From a virus, in the IMG/VR virus record IMGVR_UViG_3300021091_000071, positions 1 through 64,000 of that record: a DNA stretch of 64,000 nt. One strand, given 5' to 3'. Positions 24,203-31,840 of the stretch are shown here, piece after piece (the stretch's first letter is position 1; the number at the start of each line of letters is the position of its first letter). Position numbers and translations under genes: made by a program. The notes under the pieces were generated by a model that was not told the origin of the DNA, ran no database searches, and was given only the letters and a program-made list of their open reading frames with translations.

Positions 24203-24957
24203 TAATAGCCACCGTATATTTCTGTATTATTAACAGACATGTCAAAGACTTGAGTTTGACTGGCTGTATTTGCATCACCAGGGTATGAAGACGGTCTCAT
24301 ACTGTATGTTGTATCATTTGGTATAACAGTTTCAATTGTACCGTAACGTGTATCATCATGCACTTGGCTGCTACCTCTCTCAGGTGTAATGTTTGGCTCA
24401 AAAGAAAAATCAAATCGCTTGGCTTGCAGTCGCCACACATAATGACCCATTAAAGGGTTCATTTCTGAATTATCTTGATCTATTCTTTCTGTAACTTCAA
24501 ACAATCTCCCGTTGCGTTCTCCTGGTCTATCGCTGCCATATTCTGTTAATTGAAAAACATCACCTGATTTTGGCTCAGCATCAGGTGGGTAGACAGCATA
24601 GAAGGAGCTTATATGCATGTAAGCAGTACATTGTTCATCACTTTGATATCCAAACTTACTAAGAATTAAAGCGTTTTCGGCAAGTTTAACTAACATAATA
24701 ACAGGCCGCGGGTCATCAAATCTGGCGGTTGTATGCTCCCCATAAACATTGTCAGCGGATAAGGTGTTATAAGAATTTCTGTAGTACAATGCTTTTTGCC
24801 CAAACATATCAATTTGCTCTCGCCAGTAATTACTAAACATTAATCGTTCAGCTGCGTTGTTTTCTTTATCACTAAATCTTAGAGCACTAGCTGTGTATTG
24901 CTGTTGTGGGTAAAGTTTTATACAGTTTGAACCTGTATATTTGTCCATCGTGTTCAT
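24199..24957 (-). CDS. gp14: gp14 neck protein
   Basis: 252 aa (T4 gp14 256). The body matches the T4 gp14 layout: a helix RLMFSNYWREQIDMFGQKALYYRNSY, a YGE motif near residue 72 (VYGEH), KFGYQSDEQCTAYMHISSF near 103, EPKSGDVFQLTEYG near 130 and LFEVTERIDQDNSEMNPLMGHYVWRLQAKRF (split) near 150. gp14 with gp13 forms the neck that joins head and tail. Here it lies on the opposite strand from gp13 and 37 kb away. The ATG overlaps the upstream minus-strand gene by 4 nt. Confidence 0.85.
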   Translation of the reverse strand: MNTMDKYTGSNCIKLYPQQQYTASALRFSDKENNAAERLMFSNYWREQIDMFGQKALYYRNSYNTLSADNVYGEHTTARFDDPRPVIMLVKLAENALILSKFGYQSDEQCTAYMHISSFYAVYPPDAEPKSGDVFQLTEYGSDRPGERNGRLFEVTERIDQDNSEMNPLMGHYVWRLQAKRFDFSFEPNITPERGSSQVHDDTRYGTIETVIPNDTTYSMRPSSYPGDANTASQTQVFDMSVNNTEIYGGYY

Positions 24958-25358
24958 TTTTCTAATATATACCCATTTAGTTGTGGATCAAATTTTAAAA
25001 TAATACCTGTATTACCTAGACTTTTGGGTGTAGACGGGTCCATTCTTACCAAATGAAACATACTAATAACTTTTTGAAGTTCTGTAGGGGTAAGAGACTT
25101 ACGACCTGTTGCGGATGTTTTTAAATCTTCTAATGCTTGAATAGATCTAGGATCGCCCTTGTGCATATCAGGAACTGTCTGAGTATGTTTTCTAAACCCA
25201 GGGTCTTTAATAATCTTTCTATGACGCTCAGTTGGTTGACTTGGATCTTTAAATCCAATATTGGGCGTTAGTAGGCCCGAATTCCACGTGGACATTTCTT
25301 TTAAAGAAAGTAGTTCCTCTTCTAGTAATTTACTAAAAATAGAAGAAAATAGTGTCAC
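24954..25358 (-). CDS. Small late protein upstream of gp14
   Basis: About 134 aa from GTG 25358. That start is chosen because TATAAATA lies exactly 5 nt upstream; an earlier TTG at 25388 falls in the terminator hairpin. The N-terminal amphipathic helix MTLFSSIFSKLLEEELLSL is followed by a basic, proline-containing middle (QPTERHRKIIKDPGFRKHTQT) and a C-terminal GNTGIILKFDPQLNGYILEK. The N-terminus resembles those of other minus-strand late proteins here (LLE could be a protease site). Function unknown; possibly a head or neck component, by its neighbour gp14. Confidence 0.55.
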   Translation of the reverse strand: MTLFSSIFSKLLEEELLSLKEMSTWNSGLLTPNIGFKDPSQPTERHRKIIKDPGFRKHTQTVPDMHKGDPRSIQALEDLKTSATGRKSLTPTELQKVISMFHLVRMDPSTPKSLGNTGIILKFDPQLNGYILEK

Positions 25359-25371
25359 ACTATTATTTATA
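25359..25371 (-). promoter_or_regulatory. Late promoter TATAAATA, leaderless GTG
   Basis: TATAAATA (minus, 25371-25364), 5 nt (ATAGT), GTG 25358. It starts immediately after the oligo-U tract of the preceding terminator. Confidence 0.72.
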
Positions 25372-25395
25372 AAAAAAAAGCCGCCCAAAGGCGGC
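25371..25395 (-). terminator. Intrinsic terminator after the acidic-protein gene
   Basis: On the minus strand: GCCGCC-TTTG-GGCGGC followed by nine T. A short TTTT on the other side could also work weakly for plus-strand transcripts. It is the clearest intrinsic terminator in the window. Confidence 0.85.
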
Positions 25396-25420
25396 TTTTA
25401 AAAATTATGATATTAAATTT

Positions 25421-26035
25421 TTATTTAAAAAAGTCACCGACTTTGTAGCCACCAGCATTGACCTTATTGTTCTTACCTGTCAAGGAAAGGCCTTTGCTAT
25501 CAGCGAGAGCTGTTGGCGTTGGCTCTACCTTTGTGCTGGGAGCGGCAGAAGAAGCCTTAGACTTGCTAACATGGCTAAGCTTGCCTGGCACCTTATTGTT
25601 CTTACCAGTCAAGGAATGGCCTTTGCTGTCGGATAATTCTTTAGGAGCAGGCTCAGAAACAATAGCTTCTTTGGCTACTTCTTGATTATCTTCATCTTTT
25701 TCTTCTTCTTTATCCTCATCCTTCTTGGCTTTGTGCTGCTCGTCTTCATCATAATCTTTGTGCTGCTCGTCTTCATCTTTGAGCTCACCGCCAAGATCTT
25801 CACCTTCACCACCAACGTCTTCGCCTTCACCTTCACCGCCGAGAACACCCACTAGAACGTCGTGTAATTTTTGAGCAAGATCACGAGACAATGTAATGGT
25901 TACTTCATCAGATTCACCTCCAACATCAGCAGCAGCATCACCTGCTTCACCCTCTGGACCAGCTTGGATACCAAGATCCAATGCATCATCCTTCATTACA
26001 TCTTCATATAGTTTATCAAATATTGACTTGCTCAT
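25421..26035 (-). CDS. Acidic late protein, short form from internal start
   Basis: In-frame ATG at 26035, with TATAAATA (26048-26041) exactly 5 nt upstream, the geometry of the other late promoters here. It would give a 204-aa acidic protein (MSKSIFDKLYEDVMKDD...) without the basic N-terminal region. The N-terminal peptide resembles the starts of other minus-strand late genes (YE followed by a hydrophobic residue), which supports a genuine start. The transcript would end at the same terminator (25371-25395). Confidence 0.6.
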   Translation of the reverse strand: MSKSIFDKLYEDVMKDDALDLGIQAGPEGEAGDAAADVGGESDEVTITLSRDLAQKLHDVLVGVLGGEGEGEDVGGEGEDLGGELKDEDEQHKDYDEDEQHKAKKDEDKEEEKDEDNQEVAKEAIVSEPAPKELSDSKGHSLTGKNNKVPGKLSHVSKSKASSAAPSTKVEPTPTALADSKGLSLTGKNNKVNAGGYKVGDFFK

Positions 26036-26383
26036 ATTATTATTTATATTCTGCTGCTCATTTTTTTCAAGAGCTGTAGAAAATTTTTGCGGCTCATAGT
26101 GATTTTCCTTTTTAGAATTTTTAGGTTCAATTACATTCTTGTTAAATCCTTCAGCGGCCTCAGGGCCTGAGTTCTTGTGAAAAAAAGCTTTCTTGTCAGA
26201 TCCCTTGGCAATAATTTTTTTGACATTTACTTTTTTGTCTGTTGCCTTAGGAAATGTGTCTAGCTTTTTAACTACTTTCTCTTCAACTACTTCTGCTTGC
26301 GGGGCTTGAGCATTCTCTACTCTATTTTTTTGCATAGTCTCGTAAACTAGCCCTATATCGCTTATACTTTTTACTCTTGTCAT
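25421..26383 (-). CDS. Acidic, low-complexity late protein (long form), probable prohead/structural
   Basis: 320 aa. The N-terminal 116 residues are basic (DIGLVYETMQKN helix, then many Lys/Asn). Residues 117-320 form an acidic protein: SIFDKLYEDVMKDD helix, TITLSRDLAQKLHDVLVGVLGG helix, then an Asp/Glu/Lys-rich tract and two copies of DSKGxSLTGKNNKV (near 262 and 300) ending GGYKVGDFFK. Extreme charge and helices fit scaffold or head-core proteins. GATAAATA lies 5 nt before this ATG and a second TATAAATA lies 5 nt before the internal ATG 26035, so two products are likely. It may be a fusion of two former genes. Confidence 0.6.
   Translation of the reverse strand: MTRVKSISDIGLVYETMQKNRVENAQAPQAEVVEEKVVKKLDTFPKATDKKVNVKKIIAKGSDKKAFFHKNSGPEAAEGFNKNVIEPKNSKKENHYEPQKFSTALEKNEQQNINNNMSKSIFDKLYEDVMKDDALDLGIQAGPEGEAGDAAADVGGESDEVTITLSRDLAQKLHDVLVGVLGGEGEGEDVGGEGEDLGGELKDEDEQHKDYDEDEQHKAKKDEDKEEEKDEDNQEVAKEAIVSEPAPKELSDSKGHSLTGKNNKVPGKLSHVSKSKASSAAPSTKVEPTPTALADSKGLSLTGKNNKVNAGGYKVGDFFK
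26036..26048 (-). promoter_or_regulatory. Internal late promoter TATAAATA
   Basis: TATAAATA (minus, 26048-26041), 5 nt (ATAAT), ATG 26035, inside the coding sequence of the long acidic protein. Confidence 0.65.
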
Positions 26384-26396
26384 ATAGGTATTTATC
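26384..26396 (-). promoter_or_regulatory. Late promoter GATAAATA
   Basis: GATAAATA (minus, 26396-26389), 5 nt, ATG 26383. Divergent from the gp17 promoter 20 bp away. Confidence 0.65.
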
Positions 26397-26415
26397 TTTA
26401 CGTATTAAAATTTTC

Positions 26416-26433
26416 TATAAATAATACAAATAT
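26416..26433 (+). promoter_or_regulatory. Late promoter of gp17
   Basis: TATAAATA (26416-26423), 10 nt to ATG 26434, predicting a leader of about five bases and no Shine-Dalgarno. Confidence 0.65.
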
Positions 26434-28128
26434 ATGCCTGACAAAGAAAAATATTATCTGGGGAATCAAAATTTACCAACTGTTGATACCAAGCATGAAT
26501 ATACCCCTGAGATGATTAATGAATTAAAGAAATGTAAAAAAAACCTCTTACATTTTGCTGAAAATCATTTCACCATTATTAACTTGGACCGTGGTAAAGA
26601 AAAAATAAAATTATTTTCTTGTCAAAAGAGAGTGTTGAGAAGCCTGAGGGATGAACGCTTTGTGATATTACTTTCAAGCCGCCAGAGCGGGAAAACAACA
26701 ATGATGACGATATATTGCTTGTGGAATGCTTGTTTTAGTGAAGATCAGAGAATATTAATTGTAGCAAACAAAGAACAAACTGCAAAAAATATTTTTAAAA
26801 GAGTTAGACTTGCTTATGAACAATTGCCCAATTATTTAAAACCGGGGGTAGTAGAGTATGGTCAAACAAGCATGACCCTTACTAACGGAAGTAGCATAGG
26901 CATAAGCACAACCAGCAGTGACGCAGGAAGAGGTGAATCAGTCAACGTAACAATTCTTGATGAGTTAGCATTTATTGACAATCATATTGTGGAAAAATTC
27001 TGGGAATCTGTATACCCTATTATTTCAAGTTCAAAAAAATCTAAAATTTTTATCGCAAGCACACCTAACGGTACAGATAATCTTTTTTACAGACTATATC
27101 AAGGAGCACTGCAAAAGTATAATAACTGGAGAGCAGAACGAATTGATTGGTGGGAAATACCTGGTAGAGACGAAAAATGGAAACAAGATACAATTAATAC
27201 TCTTGGAAGTACAGATATATTTGCTCAGGAATTTGGAAATGAATTCATTCAAGGTGGTGAAAGTACCATTGATGAGCAATTAGCTAGTAAGCTAGAAAAG
27301 GGTATTCGAGAACCTGAGTATGTTTTTGATGAGGGCAAATACAAGGTATTTGAAGATCCAAAAGAAGGTAGAATCTATACTGTAGGGGTTGATATAAGCG
27401 AGGGTGTAGGGGAAGCTGCCAGTGTTATTCAGATTTTAGATATAACTGATCTCACCAATATTGAACAGGTTGCAGTATATCATACAAGAAATACAATACC
27501 ATTTCAATTTACCTCTAAGCTACTAGAAATTTTAAATCAGTGGGGTAGACCACCAGTTTGTATAGAGAGAAATAGCATAGGCGCTCAAGTAGTAGAGCAG
27601 CTCAAGTTTACTCACAACTATGAAAATGTAGTATCGTGGGGCGCTAAAGCAGGTGACAAAACAGAATTTAAAAGAGTTGGAATTTTATCTCACACCAATA
27701 CAAAGTACAGAGGTATAATGAACATGAGGTACTGGATGAATGAATTAAAGGCAGTAACTTTGAGAGATAATTACACATTTCATGAGTTTAAAAATTTTAT
27801 AAGATATCCCAACAATACATGGGGTGCACGCCCAGGCATAGACAGCTGGGATGATAGAGTCATGGCTTTGGTGTGGGCATTATTAATTTTAGAAAATGAA
27901 ATCTGTGTAAGGTATTATGACATAGTAAAACTAGATGAGTGTGAGCGACCTCTCATAATAAAGCCTTTGGATTATGGTTTGAGAGGTGTTGTTAACCCGC
28001 TAGGGCTTTATGCCAATGAAAAGGTGGGGGAAGCCCCTACTGCGTTGCCCACTATTTTTGAAACCGATGAGCCTGTAGATGATATTTCTGATCTAAAATC
28101 GCAAGGTTGGAAATTTCCTTTTGAATAA
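26434..28128 (+). CDS. gp17: gp17 terminase large subunit
   Basis: 564 aa (T4 gp17 610). ATPase domain: Walker A SSRQSGKTT near residue 85, Walker B ILDELAF near 175, coupling motif IASTPNG near 205. RNase H-like nuclease domain: GVDISEG near 315, CIERNSIG near 380 and DDRVMALVWAL near 470 supply the acidic catalytic residues. It packages DNA into the prohead with gp16, which here is on the opposite strand 11 kb away. Its stop codon lies inside the next late promoter (AATAAATA). Confidence 0.95.
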   Translation: MPDKEKYYLGNQNLPTVDTKHEYTPEMINELKKCKKNLLHFAENHFTIINLDRGKEKIKLFSCQKRVLRSLRDERFVILLSSRQSGKTTMMTIYCLWNACFSEDQRILIVANKEQTAKNIFKRVRLAYEQLPNYLKPGVVEYGQTSMTLTNGSSIGISTTSSDAGRGESVNVTILDELAFIDNHIVEKFWESVYPIISSSKKSKIFIASTPNGTDNLFYRLYQGALQKYNNWRAERIDWWEIPGRDEKWKQDTINTLGSTDIFAQEFGNEFIQGGESTIDEQLASKLEKGIREPEYVFDEGKYKVFEDPKEGRIYTVGVDISEGVGEAASVIQILDITDLTNIEQVAVYHTRNTIPFQFTSKLLEILNQWGRPPVCIERNSIGAQVVEQLKFTHNYENVVSWGAKAGDKTEFKRVGILSHTNTKYRGIMNMRYWMNELKAVTLRDNYTFHEFKNFIRYPNNTWGARPGIDSWDDRVMALVWALLILENEICVRYYDIVKLDECERPLIIKPLDYGLRGVVNPLGLYANEKVGEAPTALPTIFETDEPVDDISDLKSQGWKFPFE

Positions 28129-28135
28129 ATAACAT
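28124..28135 (+). promoter_or_regulatory. Late promoter AATAAATA overlapping gp17 stop
   Basis: AATAAATA (28124-28131), 4 nt (ACAT), ATG 28136. The gp17 stop TAA is 28126-28128. Confidence 0.55.
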
Positions 28136-28720
28136 ATGTCAACACCAGTTAATAAACAGCCAATTTTTCAAAGCCCTTTTAATAAACAGCGTAAAGACAA
28201 ATTTATTTGTGTTTTGACTATACCCAATATTTTAAAGGATCAAGTAAGAGATATTCAGAGACGCAACACATCAGTAAACTTTGAAGCATTACAGTTTAGT
28301 ATATTTGGTGCAATTGCACCGCCTATAGAAATTCCCCCTGTCATGGTACCTTACAGCGGGCAAACTATGAAAGTAACATCCTATGTTAGACCTTCTTACC
28401 CACATTTGAAGATAGACTTCACTGTAGATAATCAGTTTAATAACTACTGGGTAATATTTAAATGGTTAGAAATTTTTAATAATATTACAGACAGTACATT
28501 CGACCCTAATAAACCCGTGGCAGATTCGTTTGCAGATCAGTATATGACCAACATAAGTGTGTTTGGTTTAGACGAATACAACAACCGAACAGTGCGATTT
28601 GACTATATTAGAGCATTTCCTATATCACTAGAGGGCATAAATTATAATGATAGAGATGCTGGTGAGATGGAATGTAGTTTTCAATTTGCATATCATCAAC
28701 TAAAGATGACTCTATTATAA
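28136..28720 (+). CDS. Tail-tube-fold protein between gp17 and gp18
   Basis: 194 aa. KFICVLTIPNILKDQ start, IAPPIEIPPVMVPYSGQTM near 65, TVDNQFNNYWVIFKWLEIFNN near 100, and RAFPISLEGINYNDRDAGEMECSFQFAYHQL at the end (split). The 'FP.SL..I.Y..RD...EC...F.Y' C-terminus is the signature of tail-tube (gp19-like) folds, where it forms the inner barrel. Distinct from the gp19 at 31262. It could be a tube paralogue or a tube-terminating protein. Short unit with its own late promoter. Confidence 0.6.
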   Translation: MSTPVNKQPIFQSPFNKQRKDKFICVLTIPNILKDQVRDIQRRNTSVNFEALQFSIFGAIAPPIEIPPVMVPYSGQTMKVTSYVRPSYPHLKIDFTVDNQFNNYWVIFKWLEIFNNITDSTFDPNKPVADSFADQYMTNISVFGLDEYNNRTVRFDYIRAFPISLEGINYNDRDAGEMECSFQFAYHQLKMTLL

Positions 28721-28757
28721 AAAAGAAATTTTTTTGCTAAAAGTTGGTCGGGACGGA

Positions 28758-28773
28758 TATAAATATAAACGAT
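28758..28773 (+). promoter_or_regulatory. Late promoter upstream of gp18 leader
   Basis: TATAAATA (28758-28765), 8 nt to the ATG of an 11-codon reading frame (28774). gp18 itself starts 45 nt downstream of the motif. Confidence 0.68.
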
Positions 28774-28809
28774 ATGAGTTACAAAATCCCTGCTGGAGGT
28801 TCCAAATAA
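28774..28809 (+). CDS. Putative 11-aa leader peptide MSYKIPAGGSK upstream of gp18
   Basis: ATG 28774, 11 codons, TAA 28807-28809, one base before the gp18 ATG. It lies 8 nt after TATAAATA, as other leaderless starts do here. Its Gly-Gly codons (GGA GGT) are also the gp18 Shine-Dalgarno. Translation of the peptide would bring the ribosome to the gp18 start. Too short to judge by codon use. Confidence 0.45.
   Translation: MSYKIPAGGSK
28795..28799 (+). promoter_or_regulatory. Shine-Dalgarno GGAGG for gp18
   Basis: GGAGG, 11 nt upstream of ATG 28811. Strong Shine-Dalgarno sites are rare in this window, so this marks the sheath gene as specially expressed. Confidence 0.65.
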
Positions 28810-28810
28810 A

Positions 28811-31234
28811 ATGGCAAGAACTATTCAAAGTCCCGGAGTTGAGATTAGAGAGGTTGATCTTACCCTTAGACCTGTTGTAAATCAAGGTACATGTGTATTT
28901 GTTGCTGGGTTTTCAAATCAAGGCCCTGTAGATGAAATTTTAGAACCTACAAGCATTAGTGATTTCGAACAAATATATGGTACGCCAACAAATGCTGCGG
29001 AAAGATATTTTTATCACACAGTTAAAGCAGCACTACAGTCCCCAGTTCAGCTAAAAGTAACACGTTTACCATATGGTGAAGCCAAGGGTGAAGGGTTTGA
29101 TGCATGGAGATATAGTGCGCTCGTGTATCCTGTTATTGGTGTATCAACTGATACTAATAAGCTGAGCTCTTCTTTTGCTTATTCACTTTCTGGCTCTCAT
29201 TCTTATTTCTTTGGAAGCCCAACACATTTGGAATTAGATTTGGAACAATATCAAGAATTACTAAACAATAATATTGAATGGAGTAACAACCCCACTTTAA
29301 CTGGGTCTTCAATTGCCAATAGAACATTCTCTTACAGCATATTAGGTGATGCTGGTATTATTGTTCTTAACAGAGCACAAACCACAGTTAATAATAAGTT
29401 TGAAGGTTATTATATTGGTCTAACAGACAACAACAACAATAACCCTGCAACAAATTTTGATGGTGTGCTCGGTGTTAACGCTATTGGTAGTACCGCTACT
29501 TCAATTGTAAATTACATTGACGTACCAAGAACAAGACTAAACTTCACACTTAGCGCAAGCAAGTTTGGTGACGGCGCTAGCGTCAGTGAAGTAATGGAAA
29601 ACGTTAGCAACTATGATTTAGGAAACGCTACATACAATGATACCCTTTCCTTAGGAGTATTCAAGCTGCGTCAGAGTGTATTCTCTCCTGATGTAATCGC
29701 TCTTGACTACAGTGTTGTTGAAACGTATGCTGGTTCCCTTGACTATCATCGTCAGGTTGCCTCTAATCAAGGTGGTCCTGCCATAAGCTTCTTCTTAGGC
29801 GGCAATGTTAATAGTACATCTCCTAACTTGCGCATCATGGTAAATCCATTTATCAGCAATCAATATTCTGATACATGGCTTGGTAATGATGGTGTACCTT
29901 CCAAGAAAGCAAGAATGCTTTCGAATAATCTTGCAAAACCTTTTAATGTGCCTGGTTTTGTTGATACACATGTTTCCTATGTAACACGTGTAGGTGCAGC
30001 TTCTGCGTTTGTTGCAACGCTTGTTAGTCAGATTGGTGAAACTTCACAGCTATACCCGGTTGGCATTTACACCAATACTGTTACGTCTAATAAAAATATT
30101 GGCGATCTGCCTAAGAAGCTAGAGAGAGCTTTTGAGTTAGTAGAAAATCCTGATTTATATCCTATTGATATTGCTTGCGAAGCAGGCTTAGGTACTATAT
30201 TTGTTAATGCTGCGGAAGAAGCAAACGCTCTAAACAAGCCTGTTTCTGCATGCGGTCCATTCGTTGAGTCAACTCCTATCAATACATTGAGCGGGTTCTT
30301 TACAACTAATTCTGAGCTACTAGATAGTGATGCATTGAGAATACGCGCGAATTATACTGCAGTAGCAAGTATATTTGTTGATCAAGCGCAAAATCAACGA
30401 AAAGATTTCTTAGTAATCTTAGACCCTCTAAGAAACATTTTTGTACAAGGCGAAAATAGCAAGGTTATTAACACTAAGAAGCTATGGAGCCCTAACGCCG
30501 GTAATAACCCTGATCCATATGCTCCGGGATATACAAATACTAATTTCAGCCAACACATCTACTGGCCTCTACGGCATCAATTTAGCTTAATTAATACTAG
30601 CTATGCTACTGCATATGCCAATTGTGCTCAAGTTCTTGATACTGTTACTAATCGTCAAACATGGGTACCATTCTCAGGATTTGCAGCTGCATCTATGGGC
30701 AACACTGATGCAAACTTCCAACCATGGTTTGCACCAGCGGGCTTCTCGCGAGGGGTATTAGTTGGTGTTAACGATCTAGCAATCTATCCCAAACAAAAGC
30801 AAAGGGACCAGCTTTACAAGATAAGTCTCAATCCTGTAGCGTTCTTCCCGGTTGAAGGGTTTGTAATCTTCGGGCAAAAAACCTTATTAAAGAAGCCCAG
30901 CGCTTTTGATAGAGTTAATGTTCGTAGACTCTTCCTAAAGCTCGAGATAGCCACTAGAAACACTGTTAAATACTTTATATTTGAGCCTAATACATTGTTT
31001 ACGCGCACCCAAGTCGTGAATGTACTCACACCTATATTCGACAACGCTAAGAATACTGAAGGATTATATGATTATCTGATTATTTGTGATGAGCGTAACA
31101 ATACACCTGACGTTATAGATAACAATGAAATGAAAGTTGATATCTATATCAAGCCTGTACGTGCAGCAGAGTTTATATTGGTAAGTTTCTATGCTACCCG
31201 TACAAGTCAAAATTTCCAAGAATTGGTAGCGTAA
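28811..31234 (+). CDS. gp18: gp18 tail sheath protein
   Basis: 807 aa (T4 gp18 659, so an enlarged version). The N-terminus MARTIQSPGVEIREVDLT is the classic sheath start (linker strand), followed by VFVAGFSNQGPVDEI near 30 and FEQIYGTP near 60. The C-terminal sheath domain has RRLFLKLEIATRNTVKYFIFEPN near 720, FTRTQVVNVLTPIF near 745, and MKVDIYIKPVRAAEFILVSFYAT near 780. Residues ~100-330 are the extra, probably surface-exposed, insertion. The only gene here with a strong Shine-Dalgarno and a leader peptide, consistent with a very abundant product. Confidence 0.93.
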   Translation: MARTIQSPGVEIREVDLTLRPVVNQGTCVFVAGFSNQGPVDEILEPTSISDFEQIYGTPTNAAERYFYHTVKAALQSPVQLKVTRLPYGEAKGEGFDAWRYSALVYPVIGVSTDTNKLSSSFAYSLSGSHSYFFGSPTHLELDLEQYQELLNNNIEWSNNPTLTGSSIANRTFSYSILGDAGIIVLNRAQTTVNNKFEGYYIGLTDNNNNNPATNFDGVLGVNAIGSTATSIVNYIDVPRTRLNFTLSASKFGDGASVSEVMENVSNYDLGNATYNDTLSLGVFKLRQSVFSPDVIALDYSVVETYAGSLDYHRQVASNQGGPAISFFLGGNVNSTSPNLRIMVNPFISNQYSDTWLGNDGVPSKKARMLSNNLAKPFNVPGFVDTHVSYVTRVGAASAFVATLVSQIGETSQLYPVGIYTNTVTSNKNIGDLPKKLERAFELVENPDLYPIDIACEAGLGTIFVNAAEEANALNKPVSACGPFVESTPINTLSGFFTTNSELLDSDALRIRANYTAVASIFVDQAQNQRKDFLVILDPLRNIFVQGENSKVINTKKLWSPNAGNNPDPYAPGYTNTNFSQHIYWPLRHQFSLINTSYATAYANCAQVLDTVTNRQTWVPFSGFAAASMGNTDANFQPWFAPAGFSRGVLVGVNDLAIYPKQKQRDQLYKISLNPVAFFPVEGFVIFGQKTLLKKPSAFDRVNVRRLFLKLEIATRNTVKYFIFEPNTLFTRTQVVNVLTPIFDNAKNTEGLYDYLIICDERNNTPDVIDNNEMKVDIYIKPVRAAEFILVSFYATRTSQNFQELVA

Positions 31235-31246
31235 AAAACTATGGAG

Positions 31247-31261
31247 AATAAATAACATACC
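31247..31261 (+). promoter_or_regulatory. Late promoter AATAAATA of gp19
   Basis: AATAAATA (31247-31254), 7 nt, ATG 31262. Confidence 0.55.
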
Positions 31262-31816
31262 ATGGCCGACGTAAAACAATTAATATCCGACTTTTATAGA
31301 GTAGCAGCTGCGCGTGATTTTCAACGCGATATTCAATTTCGCGTACTAAGTATTACACCCGCAGGCACAACAGTAACGTTCGACGAGAACGATCTTGTGT
31401 ATGCAAAAGCTGCTAAATTACCTGCAAGAGCCATAGAAAATGTTGCCGCAAAATATATGGGATTACAGTTTAATATTCCTGGTATTGTTACCTATCCAAG
31501 CAGTGAAAACTACACATTAGAATTTTACAACGACGCCAGAAACAATCTCCGTCAAAAATTTGAAGATTGGTCTCGTGATACATTTAACGATGCAAATAGC
31601 ACAGGCAATTATTTTACACCCAGTCAGTCGAGCACAATCGACTTAGTTCAATTAGATGCACAGATGAACAGAGTAGCTCAATATCAATTAGTGGGCGTGA
31701 GCATTCGTAACGTTGGTGAAATTGAGTATAAGATGGGTGAAGGCCGCGGCGATATTGTAAGCTTCCCGGTGGGTATGGCTTACCATTACTTTACAAGAAA
31801 ACAGCTCGCCTCATAA
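31262..31816 (+). CDS. gp19: gp19 tail tube protein
   Basis: 184 aa (T4 gp19 163). The start MADVKQLISDFYRVAAARDFQRDIQFRV matches the gp19 N-terminus, followed by VYAKAAKLPARAIENVAAKYMGLQFNIPG near 42 (the loop joining tube subunits), EFYNDARNNLRQKFEDW near 85 (the T4 'NDEAHDARQKFVDW' equivalent), and YQLVGVSIRNVGEIEYKMG near 140. Located right after gp18 as in T4. It forms the inner tube around which gp18 assembles. Confidence 0.88.
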   Translation: MADVKQLISDFYRVAAARDFQRDIQFRVLSITPAGTTVTFDENDLVYAKAAKLPARAIENVAAKYMGLQFNIPGIVTYPSSENYTLEFYNDARNNLRQKFEDWSRDTFNDANSTGNYFTPSQSSTIDLVQLDAQMNRVAQYQLVGVSIRNVGEIEYKMGEGRGDIVSFPVGMAYHYFTRKQLAS

Positions 31817-31827
31817 TAAACTAAACT

Positions 31828-31840
31828 TATAAATAACTAG
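31828..31840 (+). promoter_or_regulatory. Late promoter TATAAATA, leaderless
   Basis: TATAAATA (31828-31835), 5 nt (ACTAG), ATG 31841. Confidence 0.72.

Noticed and set aside
25359-25388. TTG start of the small late gene at 25388
   Set aside because: This start lies within the terminator hairpin and oligo-T tract; GTG 25358 has a late promoter at the right spacing.
25458-26099. Plus-strand open frames opposite the acidic protein gene
   Set aside because: They are antisense shadows of the repetitive acidic coding sequence and have no promoter or ribosome site.
28720-28745. A/T-only inverted repeat AAAAAAGAAATTTTTT after the tube-like gene
   Set aside because: No GC stem, so not convincing as an intrinsic terminator.
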